From JBEBVQ01 sp037190845 (GTDB lineage: Bacteria > Bacteroidota > Bacteroidia > Chitinophagales > Chitinophagaceae), in the NCBI GenBank assembly GCA_037190845.1, contig JBBCJI010000030.1, positions 1 through 64,000 of the forward strand: a stretch of DNA of 64,000 bases. Reading direction: 5' to 3'. A model generated the notes under the pieces. The model was not told where the DNA came from and searched no databases. It worked only from the letters and a program-made list of their open reading frames with translations. The position numbers and the translations under genes are program-made. This document shows, piece after piece, positions 1 through 7,879 of the stretch. Each line of letters starts with the position of its first letter. Within the stretch, counting starts at the first letter, position 1.

Positions 1-315
1 CATTACATGATTTGCTAAAACAATAATAATAAATTGCCGGATCCGAAAAACTACAAGTATATCTTAGAGCCTGTTTAAAATTTAGTCAGATCATGATTTG
101 TACGAGTGGAAACATCCCCCTTCCCCCTCTTCGAAGGGGGAATTTGCACCGTTCTTTTGTCATAGCACTACTGAAGAATGGACTGATCGTCTCCCTTTGC
201 GCGCCGAAGCCATAGCGCAGGCAGGCTGAGGGGAGAAATGTGAGGGGTGTGGGGACATTAATATATTTTTACTAATCATTTTTAAACAGGCTCTTATAAA
301 AACAAGAAGAACAAG
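1..315. other. Intergenic region with a TIR-bounded repeat element
   Basis: No gene is seen in this stretch. It holds an element from 66 to 294 described separately, and the short leader of the exported VCBS-repeat protein. The region before position 66 is AT-rich and shows no recognisable gene end. Confidence 0.6.
66..294. repeat. MITE-like element with 15-bp terminal inverted repeats
   Basis: AGAGCCTGTTTAAAA at 66-80 is repeated as its exact reverse complement at 280-294, bounding about 229 bp without coding capacity. The interior (86-140) is similar to the reverse complement of 30307-30359, and 185-254 is similar to 59312-59376. The size, perfect terminal repeats and multiple relatives fit a miniature inverted-repeat transposable element or a transposon remnant. 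No clear target-site duplication is visible, so this remains an inference. Confidence 0.6.
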
Positions 316-2238
316 ATGAAATTGATTTTGAGAAATGCACTGTCATTATGTGTGACAGGCCTGAGTGTATATTGTGTGCAAGCCCAGGAACGTGGATGGT
401 TATCTGTTGTGACGGATGAGGTTGGGCTGACTAATCAAAGCGTATTTTGTATATCGGTAGCTGATATGAATAATGATGCTTACCCGGATCTTGCAGTCAT
501 CAAAGGCGGATGGGGTGTTGCTGCGGAGAATACGATCCGCCTGTACATGAATGTAGCGGATGAATCCGGAGGAGGAAGGCGATTTGTAGATGTAACGGAA
601 GGCTCGGGAGTTAATGACCGACCGGGAAGCGCTGAGCCGAGCCGGGGTACGCTGGTTATTGCACTGGCAGACGTGAATAATGACGGTAATATAGATCTTG
701 TGCGTGGCACCTATTATCACCGTCTGGGTAGTTTTACAGATCGCGGAGATCGTTGTGAAGTATTGCTGGGCGACGGCCGTGGTAAGTTTGTGCTTGTTGC
801 CAATAACGGACTTCATGAACTGGGACTGGTTAATACGATCGGAATGAGCTTCCTGGATTACGATAAGGATGGGAATATAGATTTATTCATCGCGAACTAT
901 TCGAAGGATCACGATAACAATATATGGACTCCCGGATACCTGATGAGAGGGAATGGAGACGGTACCTTTACCGATGTTACAGCAAAGGCGGGTATTAACC
1001 AGGCGGAGCCAATGTATGGCAGCACTGTAGTAGACTGGAATAATGATGGCTGGCCGGATATCCTGACCGCGCCGTATTGTCGTACGAATGGAAAGCTGTG
1101 GAAGAATAACGGCAACGGTACATTTACGAATGTAGCATCAGAGGTGGGATATAATGCCCGCTATATGCAAGGTGATGGAGGGCAGAATTTATGTATGTGG
1201 AGTAATGTGCCCGAGGATTATGATAACGATGGAGATATGGATTTTTTCTTCAGCCTGGTGCATGGTGGTACGGGCGCTAATGAGGGACGATCCGCGATGG
1301 CTTTGAACGGAGGGGTAGCAACCGGCTATGAATTGACGATGGATCGCAATATTACACAGCGTAAATCCCCTCAGTCCGATCATCTCGGTGATTATGATGC
1401 CTCCTGGTTTGATATAGACAACGACGGTAAGATGGATCTGGTGATGGCTCAGGGTTATTATCGTTCCAATACGGATCGTTTGTATGTCTTTCATCAGAAA
1501 GATCCGCAGCGCCTGGTAGATATAACGGGAGACATGGATATGGTTATTCCGGAGACGAACAACCTGCACTTGCTGGAGGTAATGGATTATGATCTGGACG
1601 GGGATGACGATATCATCCTATGCAGGGATGCGGCACCTCAGCAAATGCATTTGCTGCGCAATGAGATTGGTCAGGATAATAACTGGATCGGTATTCGTCT
1701 GATGGCGCCGCAGGGTGTTAATAAGAGTTGTATAGGCACACGGATTTACGTTTGGAGTGGAGGCGTACAGCGGATGCGCGAGGTATATGCCGGTCGGGGC
1801 AATGCTTCCGGTCAGCAGCCTTTTCTGACGTTGTTCGGGTTGGGGGGGAATACGGTTGTGGACTCTATGAAGATCGTCTGGCCGGATGCTGCAGGTAGTG
1901 AAACAATAATAAGGAACCCCATCGTGAACCAGTATCACGGCGTCACAAAAAATGGTCTGTCTGTAGAAAAGCGTATACCCGGGGATAAAGTAAAAGCCGG
2001 ATTGAAGTTGTATCCGAATCCGACATCAGGATATATGGTAGTTCAGTTGTCTTCCGATGAACAGATCCGTGAGATCCGGATGTTTGATGTGACAGGACGA
2101 GCATTGGAATACCGAACATATAACGGGACCGCTGAGTCTGTGTATTTTTCATATGGAAATTATGCTCCGGGGCGTTACCTGCTTCGCGTATCAACGACTG
2201 GCGGTAATGCATTTTTTACAAACTTTGTGCACCAGTGA
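316..2238 (+). CDS. Secreted FG-GAP/VCBS-repeat protein with ASPIC/UnbV domain and T9SS sorting signal
   Basis: A 640-residue exported protein. Residues 1-24 form a signal peptide ending in QAQ. Roughly residues 45-470 contain repeated Asp/Asn-rich calcium-loop-like motifs such as DVNNDGNIDL, DYDKDGNIDL, DWNNDGWPDI and DIDNDGKMDL, typical of FG-GAP/VCBS beta-propeller blades. A following segment (about 450-545, NNWIGIRL ... FGLGGNTVVDSMKIVWPD) matches the ASPIC/UnbV family. The last ~80 residues (KLYPNPTSGY ... APGRYLLRV) are a type A T9SS sorting domain, so the protein should cross the outer membrane by type IX secretion and be released or surface-anchored. The role is probably adhesion or carbohydrate binding; no catalytic motif is visible. 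The start is supported by the signal peptide. It is monocistronic and convergent with the ribosomal operon. Confidence 0.85.
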   Translation: MKLILRNALSLCVTGLSVYCVQAQERGWLSVVTDEVGLTNQSVFCISVADMNNDAYPDLAVIKGGWGVAAENTIRLYMNVADESGGGRRFVDVTEGSGVNDRPGSAEPSRGTLVIALADVNNDGNIDLVRGTYYHRLGSFTDRGDRCEVLLGDGRGKFVLVANNGLHELGLVNTIGMSFLDYDKDGNIDLFIANYSKDHDNNIWTPGYLMRGNGDGTFTDVTAKAGINQAEPMYGSTVVDWNNDGWPDILTAPYCRTNGKLWKNNGNGTFTNVASEVGYNARYMQGDGGQNLCMWSNVPEDYDNDGDMDFFFSLVHGGTGANEGRSAMALNGGVATGYELTMDRNITQRKSPQSDHLGDYDASWFDIDNDGKMDLVMAQGYYRSNTDRLYVFHQKDPQRLVDITGDMDMVIPETNNLHLLEVMDYDLDGDDDIILCRDAAPQQMHLLRNEIGQDNNWIGIRLMAPQGVNKSCIGTRIYVWSGGVQRMREVYAGRGNASGQQPFLTLFGLGGNTVVDSMKIVWPDAAGSETIIRNPIVNQYHGVTKNGLSVEKRIPGDKVKAGLKLYPNPTSGYMVVQLSSDEQIREIRMFDVTGRALEYRTYNGTAESVYFSYGNYAPGRYLLRVSTTGGNAFFTNFVHQ

Positions 2239-2265
2239 GATTATTATCCGGCTTGTATTGGTATA

Positions 2266-2305
2266 ATAAAAGAACCGCGCTTCTGATGAAGCGCGGTTCT
2301 TTTAT
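2266..2305. terminator. Bidirectional intrinsic terminator
   Basis: A perfect 17-bp stem (ATAAAAGAACCGCGCTT with its complement) around a 6-base loop. It is A-rich on the left and T-rich on the right, so it yields a U-tract in either direction. It sits between the convergent VCBS-repeat gene and rplL and explains why the ribosomal operon ends at rplL. Confidence 0.9.
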
Positions 2306-2325
2306 TTAGTAGTGTGCTGAAAAGA

Positions 2326-2700
2326 TTAAGCAATCTCAACTTCAGCACCAGCTTCAGTCAGTTTCGCTTTCAGATCTTCAGCTTCAGCTTTGCTGATACC
2401 TTCTTTCACTGCTTTCGGAGCACCGTCAACCAGTTCTTTGGCTTCTTTCAGACCAAGACCAGTCAGTTCTTTAACGATCTTAACGACGTTCAGCTTAGAA
2501 GCGCCACCGCTCTTCAGGATCACGTCGAAAGATGTTTTTTCTTCAGCAGCAGCGGCGCCTTCTCCACCACCTGCAGCAACTACTACTGCGGCAGCAGCGG
2601 GTTCGATGCCGTAGTCTGCTTTTAATACGTCAGCCAGTTCCTGTACTTCTTTTACAGTAAGGTTTACTAAGGACTCTGCTAATGCTTTTACGTCTGCCAT
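2326..2700 (-). CDS. rplL: 50S ribosomal protein L7/L12
   Basis: 124 residues, the usual length for L7/L12. The N-terminal dimerisation region (MADVKALAESLVNLTVKEVQ) is followed by an Ala/Gly-rich hinge at about 38-55. The conserved C-terminal domain carries KTSFDVIL, KIVKELTGLGLKEAKELVDGAP and AEAEDLKAKLTEAGAEVEI. The protein forms the ribosomal stalk with L10 and recruits translation GTPases. It is the last gene of an L11-L1-L10-L7/L12 cluster, 128 bp after rplJ, with a palindrome in the gap at 2784-2811. rpoB, which usually follows in bacteria, is absent; a terminator stands there instead. Confidence 0.98.
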   Translation of the reverse strand: MADVKALAESLVNLTVKEVQELADVLKADYGIEPAAAAVVVAAGGGEGAAAAEEKTSFDVILKSGGASKLNVVKIVKELTGLGLKEAKELVDGAPKAVKEGISKAEAEDLKAKLTEAGAEVEIA

Positions 2701-2783
2701 TGTTATGACTTTTTAGATTGTTGAAAAATGGTTTGTTTTATATTGTGACTTGGAAGCCATGTTTAATGTGGGAAATGTGTTGG

Positions 2784-2811
2784 ATGTGACGAATATATTA
2801 TCACGTCACAT
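2784..2811. repeat. Palindrome in the rplJ-rplL spacer
   Basis: ATGTGACG at 2784-2791 is complementary to CGTCACAT at 2804-2811, with a 12-base AT-rich loop. It is preceded by further GATGTG-like words and resembles the longer palindromes at 21590-21682 and 22717-22806. Here it lies inside an operon, so it could attenuate or process the transcript to adjust the high L7/L12 ratio; that role is inferred. Confidence 0.55.
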
Positions 2812-2828
2812 GGACATTACCCGGTAAT

Positions 2829-3365
2829 TTATTCTGCGGCCGGTGTTTCTTCAGCACCAGCAGTATCACCACCTTGTTTTTCTGCATGTTGCAGCAGGGC
2901 GGAGATCACGCGGCGTGCCGGAGATTGCAGCAGACCGATAACTTCACCGATAAGCTCGTTTTTGGTTTTGATATTTTTCAGTGTGGCAAGCTGGTTGTCA
3001 CCGAGGAAAATATCTTCACCGATAAACGCGGCCTTCAGTTCCGGTTTTTCCTTTTTGGATGCAGTACGGAAAGCGCTGAGGATCACTGCCGGTTCTTTCG
3101 GACTGTCGGAAAACATCAGGGCAGTAACGCCATGCAGCGCTTCATAGATGCCTGCATATTTTTCATTATTGATGCTTTCCAGCGCCTTTTTGATCAGCGT
3201 GTTTTTCGCCACTTTCATTTCCACGTTCTTTTCGAAACAGGCGCGGCGCAGGGTACTCACCTGTGCTACTGTCAGTGATTCGGTATTGGTAATGTAGAAA
3301 TTATCGTACTGGCTGAATTTTTCTTTCAGCAGTTCTATTGCTTCTGTTTTTTGAGCAGGTGTCAT
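2829..3365 (-). CDS. rplJ: 50S ribosomal protein L10
   Basis: 178 residues of the L10 family. The N-terminal rRNA-binding part contains TPAQKTEAIELLKEKF and the conserved VSTLRRACFEKNVEMKVAKNTLIKKAL, followed by GVTALMFSD and the alpha/beta core. The C-terminal helix (LLQSPARRVISALLQHAEK) docks L7/L12 dimers. The last residues form an Ala/Glu-rich tail. It lies 41 bp after rplA, so there is no room for the long L10 leader seen in some bacteria; any autoregulation would act through the operon start. Identification is firm. Confidence 0.97.
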   Translation of the reverse strand: MTPAQKTEAIELLKEKFSQYDNFYITNTESLTVAQVSTLRRACFEKNVEMKVAKNTLIKKALESINNEKYAGIYEALHGVTALMFSDSPKEPAVILSAFRTASKKEKPELKAAFIGEDIFLGDNQLATLKNIKTKNELIGEVIGLLQSPARRVISALLQHAEKQGGDTAGAEETPAAE

Positions 3366-3406
3366 TTCAAATGCTTTTAAAAAGATTAATAAAAACCTGT
3401 CCGGGG

Positions 3407-4096
3407 TTATGCTACGGATTTTGTGTCAATAGCAAGGCCGGGACTCATGGTCGATGCCATGCTGATGCTTTTCAGGTATTGACCTTTTGCGGTGGCGGGT
3501 TTCATACGCACCAGCGTGTTGATCAGTTCCTGTGCATTCTCGGCGATCTTATTGGGATCAAAAGAGATACGGCCGATGGAAGCATGTATGATACCGGCTT
3601 TATCAATCTTGAAAGCGATTTTGCCGCCCTTTACATCTGTAACGGCAGTAGCAACGTCGTTAGTAACCGTACCGGTTTTGGGGTTGGGCATCAGGTTGCG
3701 TGGACCGAGTACTTTACCCAGACGTCCGATTTTCGGCATTACCGAAGGTGTGGCCACGATAACATCTACATCGGTCCATCCGCCTTCAATTTTCTGAACA
3801 AATTCATCCAGACCTACAAAATCAGCGCCGGCAGCTTTTGCTTCGGCTTCTTTGTCGGGTGTGCAGAGTACGAGTACCCGTTTTGTTTTACCGGTGCCGT
3901 GGGGCAGGGTAGCAGTGCCACGGATAGCCTGATCTGCTTTTTTGGGATCAACACCCAGGCGGATGTGTACGTCTACAGAGCTGTCGAATTTAGTGCAGTT
4001 GATGTCTTTTACCAATGCACTGGCTTCTGCGAGCGTATATTGTTTGTTTTTATCGAGCTTGGCTTCTACAGCCTTTCTTTTTTTTGCGATTGCCAT
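3407..4096 (-). CDS. rplA: 50S ribosomal protein L1
   Basis: 229 residues, a normal L1 length. It shows family segments such as FDSSVDVHIRLGVDPKKADQAIRG, TLPHGTGKTKRVLV, VDVIVATPSVMPKIGRLGKVLGPRNLMPNPKTGTV and the ending GQYLKSISMASTMSPGLAID. L1 binds 23S rRNA at the mobile stalk near the E site and in many bacteria represses the L11-L1 mRNA. It starts 36 bp after rplK and belongs to the same transcript. Confidence 0.98.
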   Translation of the reverse strand: MAIAKKRKAVEAKLDKNKQYTLAEASALVKDINCTKFDSSVDVHIRLGVDPKKADQAIRGTATLPHGTGKTKRVLVLCTPDKEAEAKAAGADFVGLDEFVQKIEGGWTDVDVIVATPSVMPKIGRLGKVLGPRNLMPNPKTGTVTNDVATAVTDVKGGKIAFKIDKAGIIHASIGRISFDPNKIAENAQELINTLVRMKPATAKGQYLKSISMASTMSPGLAIDTKSVA

Positions 4097-4132
4097 TGTT
4101 ACAAAGTTTTAAATAAGGTGAACCAATGGGTG

Positions 4133-4576
4133 TTATTTGGCAAATGGTGATTCGCCGTCAACAGTGATACCCATGCTACGAGCGGTACCGGCAACCATTG
4201 TCATGGCGCTTTCCAGGGTGAAGGCATTGAGGTCGGCCATCTTATCTTTGGCGATCTCTTCCACCTGCGCCCATGTTACCTTACCTACTTTGTTACGGTT
4301 GGGTTCTTTGGATCCTTTCTGAATCTTAGCGGCATCCATAATTTGTACAGCAGCCGGAGGTGTTTTAATAACGAAGTCGAAAGACTTGTCTGCATAAACT
4401 GTAAGCACTACGGGAAGTACTTTACCCATTTTGTCCTGCGTGCGTGCGTTGAACTGCTTGCAGAATTCCATGATGTTCACGCCTTTGGAACCGAGCGCTG
4501 GGCCGATGGGAGGCGCCGGATTGGCCTGGCCGCCTTTTACCTGCAGCTTTACATAGCCGGTGATTTCTTTAGCCAT
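4133..4576 (-). CDS. rplK: 50S ribosomal protein L11
   Basis: 147 residues. It has the L11 signature KLQVKGGQANPAPPIGPALG, the GVNIMEFCKQFNARTQDKMG segment and the C-terminal rRNA-binding domain (VTWAQVEEIAKDKMADLNAF ... MVAGTARSMGITV). L11 forms the GTPase-associated centre base and is a methylation target of PrmA. It is the first gene of the operon and has its own promoter. In most bacteria nusG and secE lie just upstream; here the upstream neighbour is a response regulator gene about 190 bp away. Confidence 0.98.
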   Translation of the reverse strand: MAKEITGYVKLQVKGGQANPAPPIGPALGSKGVNIMEFCKQFNARTQDKMGKVLPVVLTVYADKSFDFVIKTPPAAVQIMDAAKIQKGSKEPNRNKVGKVTWAQVEEIAKDKMADLNAFTLESAMTMVAGTARSMGITVDGESPFAK

Positions 4577-4679
4577 TTAGCTTTTCTTTTTTTGGTGTTA
4601 ACGAATTGTTTGATGCGGTTGCCCGCAACAACTCTCCCAAATGCAACCTTATAATAAGAGCAATATGAGAATTGGAGCG

Positions 4680-4711
4680 CAAAGGTAGGTGGAATCACAC
4701 ATAAAAACAAA
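4680..4711 (-). promoter_or_regulatory. rplK operon promoter
   Basis: On the minus strand TTTG (4708-4711) is followed after exactly 20 bases by TACCTTTG (4680-4687). This matches the Bacteroidota primary sigma consensus TTTG-N19..21-TAnnTTTG. Transcription would start near 4674, leaving a leader of about 100 bases before rplK that could hold an L1-binding site. Confidence 0.8.
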
Positions 4712-4768
4712 AATTTTGTTTTATTTCACCTGGCGAATGATTTTTATTTATTATGCGACAGGGAATGG

Positions 4769-5410
4769 TTACATTAATCCCAACTCCATAGCGGCCTTTA
4801 CAAGCCCGATGGCATTCTTCACTTCCAATTTCTGGATCAGGTTATGACGATGATTTTCTACAGTCCGCAGACTGATATATAACTTATCGGCAATCTGCTG
4901 GTTGTTGTACTCCATGGCAATCAGTTGCAATACGTCTTTTTCTCTGGCCGTCAATCGCTTCTTATCTGCAGGTCCCCGGCGTTTTGTTTCCAGTACATCG
5001 CGCAGTAAACGCTCCTGTATTCCCGATTCCAGGAATAGCTGACCTTTATATACTGTTTTTATCGCGTTTATGATCTGGTTTTTATTAGCTGTAGTTTTTA
5101 ACAGGTATCCTTTACAGCCTTCTTTCATCATATCTTGTATTACCAGCGGAGATTCGATCCCGCTGAGGATGATTATTTTGACGGAAGGAAAATTCCGGGC
5201 AAGTTCCGCGGCAATCTCCTGTCCTGTCTTATCCGGAAGCTGAAGGTCCAGCAGCAAAATGTCTGGTGTGGATTTGTGTATGTTATTGAAGAGTTCTTTA
5301 GCTGATTGATAAGTGCCTGCAATCTCAATATCCGGATCTTCAGACAGTGCATTTTGTATGCCATCCAGCAGCATCAGATGATCATCGGTTATGGCAACTT
5401 TTATGGGCAT
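4769..5410 (-). CDS. NarL/FixJ-type response regulator, partner of the adjacent TPR kinase
   Basis: 213 residues. The receiver domain (1-120) has the acidic pair DD at 9-10, the phospho-acceptor Asp55 in ILLLDLQLP, a Ser in IIILSG and Lys in YLLKTT. A LuxR-type helix-turn-helix occupies about 148-210 (LTAREKDVLQLIAMEYNNQQIADKLYISLRTVENHRHNL). It should be a DNA-binding output regulator phosphorylated by the histidine kinase encoded 43 bp upstream in the same operon. It is closely similar in layout to the regulator at 33297-33923, with the same Asp55 position, indicating a duplicated system. Targets are unknown; the divergent T9SS cargo genes are candidates. Confidence 0.93.
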   Translation of the reverse strand: MPIKVAITDDHLMLLDGIQNALSEDPDIEIAGTYQSAKELFNNIHKSTPDILLLDLQLPDKTGQEIAAELARNFPSVKIIILSGIESPLVIQDMMKEGCKGYLLKTTANKNQIINAIKTVYKGQLFLESGIQERLLRDVLETKRRGPADKKRLTAREKDVLQLIAMEYNNQQIADKLYISLRTVENHRHNLIQKLEVKNAIGLVKAAMELGLM

Positions 5411-5453
5411 TATTCAGACGTGTTCAGCATAAAATTAATAAGAATAACAAGGA

Positions 5454-7577
5454 CTAAATTAGCCATTTATCTTCAAACTCAATATATACTGTTGTCTCTT
5501 TACCCGGTCTGCTGCTGATGTCTATTGTGCCGTTCAGTTCGGCTACCCTTCTTTTCAGGTTTGCAATACCTACTGTTTGATAATCCTCTTGTAAAACCCT
5601 TTCATTCATCCCTATGCCGTTATCTTCCACTGTAATACTTAATATCCCTTCCCTGAAGCTCAATTGTACCAGCAGCAGGGTGGCGTGCGCATGCTTCAGA
5701 GTGTTCTGTATCAGTTCCTGTATCATCCTGTACAGGGATAAAGTAACGTTGTTATCCAGCTTCGGGATTGCTCCGTAAAGCTGGAAGTCTACGTCTATGT
5801 GCGCATTCCGGGAAGTCTTGTCGCAAAGATTGGCAATGGCTTTTGTCAATCCCTGCTGCAGCAGTGTTTCCGGTATCAGGTTGTGGGCAGTGGAGCGCAG
5901 GTCGGTTATAGCTTCCTCAAGCTGCCGGGCAACCGGATTTAACTGTTGTCCGTCAACCGGAGCACCTTTATCCTGGATCACATTTACATTCAGCTTGATG
6001 CCCAGCAACTGGCTGACGATGCCATCGTGTAATTCTTTTCCAATCCTTTCCCGTTCTTCATTTTCTGCTTCTGCTTTGGTTTTCAGCAAGTTGATCTTCT
6101 GTTGCTGACGGAGAAACAATAGTGACGTTTTCTGTTTGTTGCGGTTGTTCCTGTAAACCACTACAAATAAAAGACAGACCAGGGCGCCTGTTATGGCAAT
6201 ACTGGTAATCCAGAAATTTTTCTCCCGCAGCTTGCTGTCCTGGATCTGCATAATCATCTTCTGCTCGGCAAGCTGCCTGTCTTTTTCTGCGGTTTTGTAT
6301 TGCTGTTCTATATGTGTTACCCTTTCTGCATTATTTCTCCCCGCAATACTGTCTTTAATGCGGTAGTATTTTGTCTGATACTCCAAAGCCTTTTTATAGT
6401 CTTTTAAGCCGATGTTTACGTGATACAGGTTGAGATAGGCGTTGTAGATATTTTCGATCTTACCTTTTTCCAGCGCAAGTGCGATGCCTTCCTGCAGGTA
6501 CGCTTCGGCTTTTCTATATTCCCGGTTGCTTTGGTAAACCAGTCCCATGGTATAGGATGCCTGGATGATATCATCAAAACGATTGCTGTTTCGGGCAAGT
6601 GTATAACATTCTTTGGCCAGACGGATGGCATGGTTTATGGAATCGGGAATATCTGCATTGTAATATGAAATTACAGTCGCCAGCATACCGTATATCTGGG
6701 GCGGTATTCTATCCTTCCTGGCTTTCCATATACCCAGTGCCTGATACAGATACTGTTTGGCTTTTTCATAGTCCTTCATGTCATAATAAAGAACCCCGAT
6801 ATTGCTGAGCTGTCCCACCATAGACCCCGTATCCTGAAAGACAGATGCCAGATGATATGCTTCCTTAAAGTATCTCAGCGCTTTCCCGTCTGAAGAAATT
6901 CTGGCCTGTATGGCCCCTGCTACGGATTTTGCAAGAATGACATCTTTGTAATTCAGGCTGTCAATAGGCTTTAGCAACAGCAACGAACTTCCATAGTAAT
7001 ACAGGGAAGAGTCATATCTTCCTGCCTGGAAGTAAGCATATCCTATGCTGTTGATCAGCCTCGGGAGCAGATATTTTGATATCCCGGGCTCCTTGAACAA
7101 AGTGAGTATGACAGGGCGCAGCTTCAGTATATGATCAAAGTTCCCGTTTGCTTCATACAGTTTGATTAAAAGAGCGTATGCTTCTATAAGCAAGTCGTTT
7201 TTTTGCTCCGTATTCTTTATAAGCGCTATCTGCTTTGTCAGATAGTCTATAGCCAGGCCAATATCCCGGTGCTGGTACAGCAGCGTAAGATTCCTGTAGG
7301 CGGCTATTTCTCCTTCTGCAAAATTCAGCGACAAGCTCAGTCTTAATCCCTTATTAGTCATATGCAGGGCAGAGTCCCATTCCGTCGTTATTTTCTTTTC
7401 TGCATGTCTGAGTAATGATCTTATATAGAGACTGTCTCTTTTTGGGATGAATGCTCCCGATGCAAGGAAATTACCGTTCTGCGCGCAGCATTCGCCGGTA
7501 TATTGCAGGTGCGTACTCATGATTAATATGATGAAAAGCGCCTTTGCATATATCCATCTGGTCATTGCTCGCAACAT
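5454..7577 (-). CDS. TPR-containing sensor histidine kinase (HisKA_3 family)
   Basis: 707 residues. An N-terminal hydrophobic signal segment (about 8-32) precedes a periplasmic region of repeated TPR helices (about 50-420, for example the ALGIWKARK and KAEAYLQEGIALALEKGK repeats). A single membrane span lies near 455-475, followed by a coiled-coil linker. The HisKA_3 box ERIGKELHDGIVSQLLGIKL places the phospho-accepting His at about 517. HATPase_c motifs follow: N box QELIQNTLKHAHA, G1 VEDNGIGM, and G2-like VGIANLKRRV. Such kinases signal to NarL-type regulators, matching the downstream gene. The ligand is unknown; periplasmic TPRs suggest sensing of a protein or peptide. Confidence 0.92.
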   Translation of the reverse strand: MLRAMTRWIYAKALFIILIMSTHLQYTGECCAQNGNFLASGAFIPKRDSLYIRSLLRHAEKKITTEWDSALHMTNKGLRLSLSLNFAEGEIAAYRNLTLLYQHRDIGLAIDYLTKQIALIKNTEQKNDLLIEAYALLIKLYEANGNFDHILKLRPVILTLFKEPGISKYLLPRLINSIGYAYFQAGRYDSSLYYYGSSLLLLKPIDSLNYKDVILAKSVAGAIQARISSDGKALRYFKEAYHLASVFQDTGSMVGQLSNIGVLYYDMKDYEKAKQYLYQALGIWKARKDRIPPQIYGMLATVISYYNADIPDSINHAIRLAKECYTLARNSNRFDDIIQASYTMGLVYQSNREYRKAEAYLQEGIALALEKGKIENIYNAYLNLYHVNIGLKDYKKALEYQTKYYRIKDSIAGRNNAERVTHIEQQYKTAEKDRQLAEQKMIMQIQDSKLREKNFWITSIAITGALVCLLFVVVYRNNRNKQKTSLLFLRQQQKINLLKTKAEAENEERERIGKELHDGIVSQLLGIKLNVNVIQDKGAPVDGQQLNPVARQLEEAITDLRSTAHNLIPETLLQQGLTKAIANLCDKTSRNAHIDVDFQLYGAIPKLDNNVTLSLYRMIQELIQNTLKHAHATLLLVQLSFREGILSITVEDNGIGMNERVLQEDYQTVGIANLKRRVAELNGTIDISSRPGKETTVYIEFEDKWLI

Positions 7578-7604
7578 CGTGGTGTATGATAGAATAATAA
7601 GAAC

Positions 7605-7635
7605 TAAAAGTATTTTATAATTCTATCGTTGCAAA
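7605..7635 (-). promoter_or_regulatory. Promoter candidate of the kinase/regulator operon
   Basis: On the minus strand TTTG (7632-7635) is followed after 19 bases by TACTTTTA (7605-7612), seven of eight matches to TAnnTTTG. The expected start is near 7598, about 20 bases before the kinase ATG. Confidence 0.6.
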
Positions 7636-7643
7636 GCAGATTT

Positions 7644-7711
7644 GAAAAATTAGGGGTTTTTACTTACGCGTTAGGTGTTATTACCTGTTTTAGAAAATAG
7701 GGGTATTTTCT
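7644..7711. promoter_or_regulatory. Pair of A/T-flanked GGGG palindromes, candidate regulator-binding sites
   Basis: Site one (7644-7663) reads GAAAAATTAGGGGTTTTTAC. Site two (7692-7711) reads AGAAAATAGGGGTATTTTCT, with perfect 8-bp arms around GGGG. They lie just upstream of the kinase promoter -33 box, a place where an activating response regulator could bind. A shorter related palindrome is at 36098-36109 upstream of the second kinase. Binding by either regulator is inference. Confidence 0.4.
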
Positions 7712-7879
7712 GATGATAACAAACAGTAATGTGGATAGTTTTGTATAGTGCTTTCAGACAGGATGAACTCAGAAAATCCCATGCCCGATGGGTTTATATT
7801 TACCAGGCTGGCGGTATGCTATTGATAAAATGCCTCATGTTGTTTGTCTGACTTATGAACTATTATTAAAGTATTTATA

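Larger units (their letters stand above)
7578..7879. other. Divergent regulatory region between kinase and T9SS cargo genes
   Basis: No gene is present in these 302 bases. They hold the kinase promoter (7605-7635) and two related G-tract palindromes, at 7644-7663 and 7692-7711, described separately. No convincing TAnnTTTG box was found for the rightward cargo gene. Confidence 0.6.

Noticed and set aside
3338..4150. Plus-strand 270-codon frame
   Set aside because: Antisense to rplA, a certain gene; no motif.
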